Origin: Novosphingobium album (ex Liu et al. 2023)
GTDB lineage: Bacteria > Pseudomonadota > Alphaproteobacteria > Sphingomonadales > Sphingomonadaceae
Reading direction: 5' to 3'
NCBI RefSeq assembly: GCF_029076845.1
Contig: NZ_JARESE010000073.1
Location: 62,001 to 126,000 of the forward strand
Length of the DNA stretch: 64,000 nt
Shown here piece after piece: positions 25,812-33,187 of the stretch. The notes beneath the pieces were generated by a model. It saw nothing but the letters and a program-made list of their open reading frames with translations. It was not told the origin of the DNA and did no database searches. Each line of letters begins with the position of its first letter. Within the stretch, counting starts at the first letter, position 1. Position numbers and translations under genes: made by a program.

Positions 25812-26042
25812 ATGGCTGTTGAAATCCTGCTCCCCAAGATCGGCTTCTCGATGCAAGAAGGCCAAGTGGCCGAATGGCTCGCCAAGGATGGCGATCAGGT
25901 GACCGAAGGCCAGCCGCTGTTCTCGCTGGAGGCCGACAAGTCCACCAACGAGGTCGAGGCGCCGGCATCGGGCACGCTCAAGATCATCACCCAGACGGGT
26001 GAGACTTACGAAGTCGGCACGGTGCTGGGCTATATCGAATAA
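25812..26042 (+). CDS. Free-standing lipoyl (biotinyl) domain protein
   Basis: A 76-aa protein that is just one lipoyl/biotinyl carrier domain: MAVEILLPKIGFSMQEG at the N-terminus, the attachment loop SLEADKSTNEVEAP with the target Lys43, and a closing GTVLGYIE strand. DKS rather than MKM points to lipoate. In 2-oxoacid dehydrogenases such domains are fused to E2; here there is no catalytic or E3-binding part, and no E1, E2 or E3 gene nearby. GGAAAG stands just before the ATG. It may be a mobile swinging arm for a remote dehydrogenase or for the upstream acyl-handling cluster; both are speculation. Confidence 0.85.
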   Translation: MAVEILLPKIGFSMQEGQVAEWLAKDGDQVTEGQPLFSLEADKSTNEVEAPASGTLKIITQTGETYEVGTVLGYIE

Positions 26043-26090
26043 GCCGACAAGCGGCTGGACAGGCCCTGCCGATCCGGCCAGACTGGCGCC

Positions 26091-26636
26091 ATGAAACAGA
26101 TCCTTGCCCCGATCGCCGCGCTGGCGCTGCTTGCTCTTCCCGGCGCCGCGCTGGCCAGCCTGCCGGTGGGCGCGAAAGCGCCCGCGTTCAGCACGCAAGG
26201 CGCCAAGGGGGGCAAGGACATCGCCTTCAACTTGCGCGCGGCGCTGCGCAAGGGGCCGGTGGTGCTCTACTTCTACCCCAAGGCCTTCACCCAGGGCTGC
26301 ACGCTGGAAGCCCACGCCTTCGCCGAGGCGACCGACGAGTTCGCCCGGTACGGCGCCACGGTGCTGGGCATGTCGGCCGACGACTTGCCGACCTTGCGCA
26401 AGTTCTCGACCGAGGCCTGCCGGGACAAGTTCGCCGTCGCCGTGGCCACGCCCGCGATCATCAAGGCCTATGACGTCGCGCTCAAGCGCGAGGGGATGCC
26501 GGCCGGAAGGACCGACCGCACCAGCTATGTGATCGCGCGCGACGGCCGGATCACCATGGTCCATTCCGAGCTTGATTATCGCGATCACGTGAAGCTCACG
26601 CTGGAAGCGGTCAAGGCGCTCAAGCCCGGGCGCTGA
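26091..26636 (+). CDS. Exported BCP/PrxQ-like peroxiredoxin
   Basis: A 181-aa thioredoxin-fold peroxidase with a signal peptide (MKQILAPIAALALLALPGAA, cleavage after LAS or ALA), so it works in the periplasm. The peroxidatic Cys is C70 in YPKAFTQGCTLEA, the PxxxTxxC arrangement of peroxiredoxins; a second Cys, C110 in STEACRDKF, could be the resolving residue, though its spacing is not that of classical PrxQ (+5). It reduces hydroperoxides using a thiol partner. It is preceded by the lipoyl-domain gene 48 bases upstream, which may be chance. Confidence 0.88.
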   Translation: MKQILAPIAALALLALPGAALASLPVGAKAPAFSTQGAKGGKDIAFNLRAALRKGPVVLYFYPKAFTQGCTLEAHAFAEATDEFARYGATVLGMSADDLPTLRKFSTEACRDKFAVAVATPAIIKAYDVALKREGMPAGRTDRTSYVIARDGRITMVHSELDYRDHVKLTLEAVKALKPGR

Positions 26637-26722
26637 ACGCGGCGCGGGGCCGCGCCGGGCTGTCGCGCCGGGCCGGTGGGGCTGCATCGCCCCTTGTCTC
26701 ACCCCATATCCTGTCTGTATGC

Positions 26723-26758
26723 GCACCGCTTTCGCGCGCGATCCCCCGCGCGCGGTGC
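26723..26758 (+). terminator. Long GC hairpin between peroxiredoxin and prfB
   Basis: GCACCGC (26723-26729) pairs with GCGGTGC (26752-26758), and the inner GCGCG/CGCGC segments can extend the stem. It is followed by TTTACAAAC. It probably ends the peroxiredoxin transcript or shields the prfB leader; a smaller dyad, CCGCT-A-AGCGG, follows at 26777-26787. The short T run leaves the type uncertain. Confidence 0.45.
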
Positions 26759-26814
26759 TTTACAAACCCTGACGCTCCGCTAAGCGGTGCGCCCCTGAAC
26801 TGGAGTCCGATACC

Positions 26815-27942
26815 ATGCGTGCCGAAGGGCAGGCCCATATTGAGCGGATCGAGGCGGCACTCTCGCTCGTGCGCAAGTTCCTTGACTGGGATCGCGCCTT
26901 GCGCCGGCTGGACGAGCTGAACGCGCGCGTCGAGGATCCGACGCTGTGGGACAATCCCAAGGATGCCGAGGCGGTGATGCGCGAACGGCGCCGGCTGGAA
27001 GCCTCGATCGGCGCGGTGAAGGAAATCTCGCGCGAGATGGCCGACGCGGTCGAGTTCGTCGAACTGGGCGAGGCGGAAGGGGACGAGGAGACCGTCAACG
27101 AAGGTCTCGCCACGCTGGCCAAGCTGGCGGAGCGCGCCGATGCCGACAAGGTGCAGGCGCTGCTGGCGGGCGAAGCCGACGCCAACGACACCTACCTGGA
27201 AATCCACGCGGGCGCGGGCGGCACCGAAAGCCAGGACTGGGCCGAGATGCTCCAGCGCATGTACACCCGCTGGGCCGAGCGCAAGGGCTACAAGGTCGAG
27301 CTGGTGGATTACCACGCGGGCGAAGCCGCCGGGATCAAGAGCGCCACGCTGCTGATCAAGGGCGAGAACGCCTATGGCTATGCCAAGACCGAAAGCGGCG
27401 TGCACCGGCTGGTGCGGATCAGCCCCTATGACAGCTCGGCGCGGCGCCACACCAGCTTTTCGAGCGTCTGGGTCTATCCGGTGATCGACGACAATTTCCA
27501 GATCGACATCAACCCGGCCGACCTGAAGATCGACACCTACCGCGCATCGGGCGCGGGCGGCCAGCACGTCAACACCACCGATTCCGCCGTGCGCATCACC
27601 CACCAGCCTTCGGGCATCGTGGTGGCCAGCCAGATCGACCGCTCGCAGCACAAGAACCGCGAAATCGCGATGAACATGCTGAAGGCGCGGCTGTTCGAGG
27701 AAGAGATGCGCAAGCGCGAGGAAGCCGCGAGCGCCGAGCACGCCTCCAAGTCCGACATCGGCTGGGGGCACCAGATCCGCTCCTACGTGCTACAACCCTA
27801 CCAGCAGGTGAAGGACTTGCGCACCGGCGTTACCAACATGTCGCCCGGCGACGTGCTCGATGGCGATCTCGACGCCTTCATGGCGGCCGCGCTTTCGGCG
27901 CGGGTCTCGGGCGAGCAGGTCGAGGTCGAGGACATCGATTGA
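26815..27942 (+). CDS. prfB: Peptide chain release factor 2
   Basis: A 375-aa RF2 that ends translation at UGA and UAA codons. The GGQ motif, which triggers peptidyl-tRNA hydrolysis, is in GAGGQHVNTTDSAVR. The stop-codon recognition loop reads SPY (RISPYDSSARRHTSF) where E. coli has SPF. The whole protein is in one frame: at the place of the classical programmed +1 frameshift (CTT TGA C) this gene reads CTT GAC at 26881-26886, so autoregulation by frameshifting is absent. GGAG precedes the ATG by nine bases. The downstream methyltransferase start overlaps its stop. Confidence 0.95.
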   Translation: MRAEGQAHIERIEAALSLVRKFLDWDRALRRLDELNARVEDPTLWDNPKDAEAVMRERRRLEASIGAVKEISREMADAVEFVELGEAEGDEETVNEGLATLAKLAERADADKVQALLAGEADANDTYLEIHAGAGGTESQDWAEMLQRMYTRWAERKGYKVELVDYHAGEAAGIKSATLLIKGENAYGYAKTESGVHRLVRISPYDSSARRHTSFSSVWVYPVIDDNFQIDINPADLKIDTYRASGAGGQHVNTTDSAVRITHQPSGIVVASQIDRSQHKNREIAMNMLKARLFEEEMRKREEAASAEHASKSDIGWGHQIRSYVLQPYQQVKDLRTGVTNMSPGDVLDGDLDAFMAAALSARVSGEQVEVEDID

Positions 27943-28685
27943 TCCGGCCCCCGGCCATCATCGTGGGCGTGCTGCTGCTGCTGTTCGCGGGCTGCCAGTC
28001 CGGCGGCAGGGCCGATGAGGACCGCGCCGAACGCGTCCGCGCGTTTCCCCGGGCGGACCGGCCGGTTTCCGGCGTCAGCGCCAGCCAGTTCTCCTCGGAG
28101 AACGAGCGCGACCGCTTCAACGAGGCGAAAGTGGTGATGGACCTGGCCGGCATCCAGCCGGGCATGAGCATCGCCGATGTCGGCGCGGGCGATGGCTATT
28201 ACACCGTGCGGCTGGCCCAGCGCGTCGGCCGGACCGGCCGCGTGGTCGCGCAGGATATCGACCAGCGCGCGCTCAACCGCCTGGGCGCGCGAGTCGAGCG
28301 CGAGCGGTTCGACAATGTCTGGATCAAGCCCGGCAAGCCCGATGACCCGGAACTGCTGCCGGACAGCTTCGATCGCATCTTCCTGGTGCACATGTACCAT
28401 GAAGTGGCCGAACCTTACGCGTTCCTGTGGAACCTGCGCCCGGCGCTGCGCCGCGACGGGCGCGTGATCGTGGTGGACAGCGACCGTTCGACCGACAGCC
28501 ATGGCATTCCGCCGAACCTGTTGTTCTGCGAATTCGCCTCGGTGGGCTTTCGTTTGACGGCATTTGAACGTAAGCCGGAATTGCAAGGCTATTATGCACA
28601 GTTCGAGGCGGTGACGGCGCGTCCCGCCCCATCCGCGATCAAGCCCTGCCATCAGGCCGGAGCAGCGCAAACGGCGGCAAGCTGA
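27939..28685 (+). CDS. Lipoprotein-like class I SAM methyltransferase
   Basis: A 248-aa protein. From the TTG at 27939, which overlaps the prfB stop as TTGA, it begins with a hydrophobic signal and lipobox, PAIIVGVLLLLFAGC, so it would be an exported lipoprotein. The body is a Rossmann methyltransferase: MSIADVGAGDGYYTVRLA is motif I, VVAQDID the acidic end of strand 2, and FLVHMYHEV follows. SAM is not expected in the periplasm, so either the real start is internal, or the protein has another role, as in the signal-peptide-bearing COG4798-type predicted methyltransferases. Fold is confident; location and activity are not. Confidence 0.8.
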   Translation: MIRPPAIIVGVLLLLFAGCQSGGRADEDRAERVRAFPRADRPVSGVSASQFSSENERDRFNEAKVVMDLAGIQPGMSIADVGAGDGYYTVRLAQRVGRTGRVVAQDIDQRALNRLGARVERERFDNVWIKPGKPDDPELLPDSFDRIFLVHMYHEVAEPYAFLWNLRPALRRDGRVIVVDSDRSTDSHGIPPNLLFCEFASVGFRLTAFERKPELQGYYAQFEAVTARPAPSAIKPCHQAGAAQTAAS

Positions 28686-28713
28686 ACGCGCGCCGGTGGA
28701 AAGATTGGAAAAG

Positions 28714-30120
28714 ATGAGTTTCAAGGGTCTCAAACCGATTGTCTACGGCGGCCGCGAAGTCTGGCCGATCATCGAAGGCGGCAAGGGCGTCGCCGCGACC
28801 AATCACGCCAGTTCCGGCGCCTGGGCCGCCGCCGGCGGCATCGGCACGGTCAGCGCGGTCAATGCCGACAGCTACGATGCCGAAGGCCGGATCATTCCCC
28901 AGATCTATGAGCAGCTCACCCGGCTGGAACGGCACGAGCAGCTTGTCCGCTATGCCATCGACGGCGCGGTGGAACAGGTGCGTCGCGCCTATGACATCGC
29001 CAGCGGCAAGGGCGCGATCAATATCAACGTGCTGTGGGAAATGGGCGGGGCGCAAGCCGTGCTCGAAGGCGTGCTGGAAAAGACGCGCGGCATGGTCACG
29101 GGCGTGACCTGCGGCGCGGGGATGCCTTACCGCCTGTCGGAAATCGCCGCGCGGTTCAACGTCAACTACCTGCCGATCGTCAGTTCGGCGCGTGCTTTCC
29201 GCGCGCTGTGGAAGCGGGCCTACCACAAGGTTTCCGAGCTGATGGCGGCGGTGGTCTATGAAGACCCGTGGCTGGCGGGCGGGCACAACGGCCTGTCGAA
29301 CGCCGAAGACCCGCTCAAGCCCGAAGATCCCTATCCCCGCGTCAAGGCGCTGCGCGACACGATGCGCGGCGAGGGCATTTCGGACAGCGTGCCGATCATC
29401 ATGGCCGGCGGCGTGTGGTACTTGCGCGACTGGTCGGACTGGATCGACAATCCCGAACTGGGCCAGATCGCCTTCCAGTTCGGCACGCGCCCGCTGCTGA
29501 CGCACGAAAGCCCGATTCCGCAAGGCTGGAAGGACGCGTTGCGCGATCTGGAGCCGGGCGATGTCCTGCTGCACCGCTTCTCGCCCACGGGCTTCTATTC
29601 CTCGGCGGTGCGCAATCCCTTCCTGCGCAACCTGGAAGCGCGCACCGAACGGCAGATCCCCTATTCGAAGGTTGAGGCGGGCGAGCATACCGTGCGGCTG
29701 GACGTGGGCGTGCGCGGCAAGAACTTCTGGGTCACGCCCAAGGATCTTGCCCGCGCCCGTGCCTGGGCGGCCGAAGGCTTCACCGAAGGGCTGCGCACGC
29801 CCGACGACACGATCGTCTTCGTCTCGCCCGAGGAACGCGATTCGATCCGGCAGGACCAGGCCGATTGCATGGGCTGCCTGTCGCACTGCGGTTTCTCGTC
29901 ATGGAAGGACCATGACGATTACACCACCGGGCGCCTGGCCGATCCGCGCAGCTTCTGCATCCAGAAGACGCTGCAGGACATCGCGCATGGCGGCCCGGTC
30001 GAGAAGAACCTGATGTTCGCCGGCCACGCCGCGTTCAAGTTCAAGCAGGACCCGTTCTATTCGAACGGCTTCACCCCCACGGTAAAGGAACTGGTCGATC
30101 GCATCCTGACCGGGGATTGA
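28714..30120 (+). CDS. Nitronate monooxygenase-family flavoprotein with Cys cluster
   Basis: A 468-aa TIM-barrel flavin protein of the NMO/2-nitropropane dioxygenase/FabK type: VTGVTCGAGMPYRL, VPIIMAGGVWYLRDW and FGTRPLLTHESPIP mark the FMN-phosphate site. It is longer than usual (about 320-350 aa) because of a C-terminal region with CMGCLSHCGFSSW and a later Cys in RSFCIQ, a C-x2-C-x3-C arrangement that looks like an iron-sulfur or zinc site. I chose ATG 28714 (MSFKGLKP), with GGAAAG upstream; a GTG at 28696 would add six residues. Substrate unknown. Confidence 0.85.
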   Translation: MSFKGLKPIVYGGREVWPIIEGGKGVAATNHASSGAWAAAGGIGTVSAVNADSYDAEGRIIPQIYEQLTRLERHEQLVRYAIDGAVEQVRRAYDIASGKGAININVLWEMGGAQAVLEGVLEKTRGMVTGVTCGAGMPYRLSEIAARFNVNYLPIVSSARAFRALWKRAYHKVSELMAAVVYEDPWLAGGHNGLSNAEDPLKPEDPYPRVKALRDTMRGEGISDSVPIIMAGGVWYLRDWSDWIDNPELGQIAFQFGTRPLLTHESPIPQGWKDALRDLEPGDVLLHRFSPTGFYSSAVRNPFLRNLEARTERQIPYSKVEAGEHTVRLDVGVRGKNFWVTPKDLARARAWAAEGFTEGLRTPDDTIVFVSPEERDSIRQDQADCMGCLSHCGFSSWKDHDDYTTGRLADPRSFCIQKTLQDIAHGGPVEKNLMFAGHAAFKFKQDPFYSNGFTPTVKELVDRILTGD

Positions 30121-30135
30121 TCGAGGGTCCTGACC

Positions 30136-31449
30136 CTAGGCATGATCTCCATGGCTGGCGACGTCGAGGCCTTCGGCCTCGGCGTCCTCGCCCACGCGCA
30201 TGGGTACCAGCATGGAAACCATGATCGCCAGAATCGCGGTCACGAAGATCGACCAGACGGCAACGATGCCCACGCCGATCACTTGCGCGAGAAGCTGCGC
30301 GATCATGGTCATCCCCGTATCGTAGCCGACGCCGCCAAGGCCGGGGGACAGGAACAGGCCCAGCATGATCGAGCCGGCCGCGCCGCTGGCGCCGAACAGG
30401 GCGAAGACGTCCAGCGTATCGTCGATCGCGGTAAAGCGCCGTAGCAGCGCACGCGCGGCGCGCGCGGCCAGGGTTCCGGCCAGCCCGATGACCATCGCCG
30501 CCCCCGGCGAGACGTAGAGCGCACCCGCCAGGATCGCGGCCAGGCCGGCGAGAAGGCCCGAAGCGAAGTCGGCCGCGCCCGGCTTGCCGCCGCGCCGGAA
30601 GCGGTCGAGCGCCAGCCAGCCGAGGCCGCCGGCGCAAGCGGCCGCGTGGGTGTTGATCAGGACCGAAGCGGCATCGTCGTTCGCGGCCAGCGCCGCGCCG
30701 CCGGCCAGCCCCAGCCAGCCGATCCAGGCCAGCCCCGCGCCAAGCAGGCTGACCGAAGCGCTGAAGCCCGGCTCGGCGGTCTCCGCGCGGCGCCGGCCGA
30801 CCAGCATCGCCGCGACGATGGCCGAAACGCCCGCGCACGTGGCCATGGTCAGCCCGCCGGCGAAATCGAGCGTGCCGACGCTGGCCGAAAGCCAGCCACC
30901 GCCGCGCAGCCAGTGCGCGACCGGCGCATAGGCGACGATGCTCCACAAGCTGGCGAAAGCCACCGCCCAGCCGAACCGCGCGCGGCCCGCCCAGGCGCCG
31001 CACAGCAGCGAGGCGGCAAGCCCGGCGACCAGCACCTGATAGAACGCGAAAGCGCTTTCGGGCACGTTGACTCCTTCACGCACATTGCCGAGACTGATCA
31101 GCATCCAGGCATTGCCGCTGCCCAGCCAGCCACGCGTGACGTCCCCGAACGCGACGGTATAACCGGCCGCAATCCACGCCAGCGAAACCGCCGCGACGAT
31201 CGCCAGCGGCTGGAACAGCACCGACAGGACATTGCGTGCGTCGATCCGGCCGGCGTTGAACAGCGCGATGCCGGGAATCGCGGCGATCAGCACGAGCGCG
31301 GACGCGGCCAGCAGCCATGCGGTGTCGCCCGTGTCGACCACGTCGATGCGTCCGTCCTGCGCGAAGGCGGTGGCCGGAACGGCCAGCAGCATGGCGCCGG
31401 CCATCAGGCCCGGCAGTGCGCGCGGAGCGACGGTGTTGATGAATGACAA
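30136..31449 (-). CDS. Amt-fold ammonium-transporter-like protein lacking the twin histidines
   Basis: About 437 aa, a signal peptide (ending TAFAQ) and eleven hydrophobic helices in the Amt/MEP/Rh order. LDFAGG, PVAHW-type, GWLG and DDTLDVF segments align with AmtB. However the two pore histidines are missing: AmtB H168 aligns with Ala203 (DFAGGLTMAT) and H318 with Phe352 (DVFALFGASG); the pore-region Trp148 aligns with Arg182 (HWLRGGG). The structural Asp of DFAGG is kept. Ammonium conduction is therefore doubtful. I chose TTG 31449, nine bases after GGAAGGG. No GlnK gene is adjacent. Confidence 0.85.
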   Translation of the reverse strand: MSFINTVAPRALPGLMAGAMLLAVPATAFAQDGRIDVVDTGDTAWLLAASALVLIAAIPGIALFNAGRIDARNVLSVLFQPLAIVAAVSLAWIAAGYTVAFGDVTRGWLGSGNAWMLISLGNVREGVNVPESAFAFYQVLVAGLAASLLCGAWAGRARFGWAVAFASLWSIVAYAPVAHWLRGGGWLSASVGTLDFAGGLTMATCAGVSAIVAAMLVGRRRAETAEPGFSASVSLLGAGLAWIGWLGLAGGAALAANDDAASVLINTHAAACAGGLGWLALDRFRRGGKPGAADFASGLLAGLAAILAGALYVSPGAAMVIGLAGTLAARAARALLRRFTAIDDTLDVFALFGASGAAGSIMLGLFLSPGLGGVGYDTGMTMIAQLLAQVIGVGIVAVWSIFVTAILAIMVSMLVPMRVGEDAEAEGLDVASHGDHA

Positions 31450-31520
31450 GCCGCAATCCCTTCCCAAATCCAGGAGAATGCGCGCTTTAGCCCAGATTGC
31501 TTGCGATCCGGTTGCCGAGC

Positions 31521-32537
31521 CTACCAGCCGGGCAGAACCTGATCCGGCGGACGGTGGCCATCGGCCCAGAAGCGGATATTGGCGATGATCCGCTCCCCCG
31601 CCGCCTCGCGCCCCTCGAACGTGGCACTGCCCAGGTGCGGCATGACGACGGCGTTGGGCAAGGTGAACAGGCGCGGGTCGATCGCCGGTTCATGACTATA
31701 GACATCGAGCCCGGCCCCGCCGAGCCGCCCTTCGGCCAGCGCCGCGATCAGCGCATCCTCGTCGATCAGCTGGCCGCGCGCGGTGTTCACCACATAGGCA
31801 TCGGGCTTCATCGTGGCGATCCGGCGCGCATCGAGCAGGTTGTGCGTCTCCGGGCTGGCCGGGCAGTGGAAGGAGAGCACGTCGGCCTGCGCGATCATGC
31901 GGTCCAGATCGGGCTCGAAGCGCGCGGAAAACATGTTCTCCACCGCGCCGGGCAGCCGGTGCCGGTTGTGGTAGGCGATATCCATGCCGAACGCGCGGGC
32001 GCGGTGGGCCACGGCCTGGCCGATCCGGCCCATGCCGATGATCGCCAGCCGCTTGCCCGAAAGACTGTGGCCCAGCAGCGCCGATGGCGCCCAGCCTTTC
32101 CAGCGGCCTTCGTGGATCTCGCGCACCCCGGCGGCGAAGCGGCGCGATACCGCGATGATCAGCGCCAGCGTCAGGTCGGCGGTATCGTCGGTGAAGACGC
32201 CGGGGGTGTTGGTGACGATGATCTTGCGCGCGCGCGCCGCCGCCAGATCGATATGTTCGGTTCCCGCGCCGAAGCTGGCGATCAGGCGCAGCCGTGGACC
32301 GGCCCGGGCGATGAGTTCGGCATCAATCGTGTCGGTCACGGTCGGCACCAGCACGTCGCATTCGCGCATCGCGGCAGCGATCTGGTCACGCGTCATCGCC
32401 GTGTCGTCAAGGTTGAAGCGCGCCACGAACAGCTCGGCCATCCGCGCCTCGGTCGCGGGCAGCAGGCGCCGTGTCACCACGATATGCGGCGGGCCGTCAA
32501 GCGGCGGGGCGGATGGAGCGTCGGAGACTACGGTCAT
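31521..32537 (-). CDS. D-isomer-specific 2-hydroxyacid dehydrogenase (glyoxylate/hydroxypyruvate reductase type)
   Basis: A 338-aa NAD(P)-dependent enzyme reducing 2-oxoacids such as glyoxylate or hydroxypyruvate. Visible: Rossmann GMGRIGQAVAHRARAFG with LAIIGMGRIG, catalytic Arg in NTARGQLIDEDAL, Glu in SHEPAIDPRLF, and catalytic His in VVMPHLGSATFEG. Length fits the GyaR/GhrA-B group. I chose ATG 32537 (MTVVSDAPSAPP); an upstream in-frame extension to 32597 lacks a family match. No good Shine-Dalgarno sequence is visible, so the start is less certain than the identity. Confidence 0.9.
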   Translation of the reverse strand: MTVVSDAPSAPPLDGPPHIVVTRRLLPATEARMAELFVARFNLDDTAMTRDQIAAAMRECDVLVPTVTDTIDAELIARAGPRLRLIASFGAGTEHIDLAAARARKIIVTNTPGVFTDDTADLTLALIIAVSRRFAAGVREIHEGRWKGWAPSALLGHSLSGKRLAIIGMGRIGQAVAHRARAFGMDIAYHNRHRLPGAVENMFSARFEPDLDRMIAQADVLSFHCPASPETHNLLDARRIATMKPDAYVVNTARGQLIDEDALIAALAEGRLGGAGLDVYSHEPAIDPRLFTLPNAVVMPHLGSATFEGREAAGERIIANIRFWADGHRPPDQVLPGW

Positions 32538-32620
32538 CGGTGAAGCAATCGCTATTCCCTGCGACACGCATAGGTCAAGAAGCCTTGAACGGGCCAACGC
32601 CGGGGCGCTATGCAGGCATC

Positions 32621-33091
32621 ATGAAATGCATGAGCCTGCTGCCGGGAATCGTCGCGCTCATCGTGCTGGCCGCGCCAGCCCATGCCGAGGACGGCGACGT
32701 CCCCTACTGGGCCTCGATCAGCGCCGATATCGCCTATATGCGCGTGGGGCCGAGCAACACTTACCGGATCGACTGGGTCTACAAGCGCCGCAACCTGCCG
32801 GTGAAAGTCGTGCGGCGCGAAGGGCCCTGGCGATTCGTCGTCGATCCCGACGGGACGAAAGGCTGGATCCGCGACCTGCTGCTTTCGCGCGAACGCATGG
32901 CGATCGTCACTGGCGGGGGGCTGGCCGAAATGCACGCGCGCGGCAGCACCGGCTCGCCGCTGCTCTGGCGGCTGGAACCGGGCGTCATCGGCAAGCTGGG
33001 CGAATGCGAGAGCGGCTGGTGCGAATTCAACGTCGATGGGCACAAGGGCTTCGCGCCGCAAGAGCGTCTGTGGGGGTCGGCCGAGCCCTGA
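32621..33091 (+). CDS. Exported bacterial SH3-like domain protein
   Basis: A 156-aa protein with a signal peptide (MKCMSLLPGIVALIVLAAPA, cleavage after HA) and two bacterial SH3 repeats: YMRVGPSNTYRIDWVYKRR with VKVVRREGPWRFVVDPDG, then AEMHARGSTGSPLLWRLEPG with CESGWCEFNVDGHKGF. SH3b domains in the envelope usually bind peptidoglycan or enzymes that cut it. The two Cys residues of GECESGWCEF may form a disulfide. ATG 32621 or 32630 are both possible starts. Divergent from the 2-hydroxyacid dehydrogenase by 83 bases. Confidence 0.85.
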   Translation: MKCMSLLPGIVALIVLAAPAHAEDGDVPYWASISADIAYMRVGPSNTYRIDWVYKRRNLPVKVVRREGPWRFVVDPDGTKGWIRDLLLSRERMAIVTGGGLAEMHARGSTGSPLLWRLEPGVIGKLGECESGWCEFNVDGHKGFAPQERLWGSAEP

Positions 33092-33129
33092 GGGGCCCGT
33101 GCTTCCAGCCCTCGCATGACCGCCATGCG

Positions 33130-33161
33130 AAAGGCCCCCGCCCGCAAGGGCGAGGGCCTTT
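33130..33161. terminator. Bidirectional terminator between SH3 gene and thiolase gene
   Basis: AAAGGCCC (33130-33137) pairs with GGGCCTTT (33154-33161), and the inner GCCC/GGGC segments extend the stem to a GCAA tetraloop with one internal mismatch. The A run on one side and T run on the other suit termination of both convergent genes (stops at 33091 rightward and 33188 leftward). Confidence 0.85.
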
Positions 33162-33187
33162 GAATGCCGGCGTTAAAGCCGGAAGGG

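Noticed and set aside
26719..26772. 17-codon open frame before prfB as a leader peptide
   Set aside because: It has no Shine-Dalgarno sequence, no run of regulatory codons, and most of it lies in the GC hairpin at 26723-26758; chance is the simpler explanation.
27939..28685. PrmC-type release factor methyltransferase next to prfB
   Set aside because: The NPPY catalytic motif of PrmC is absent and a lipobox is present at the N-terminus.
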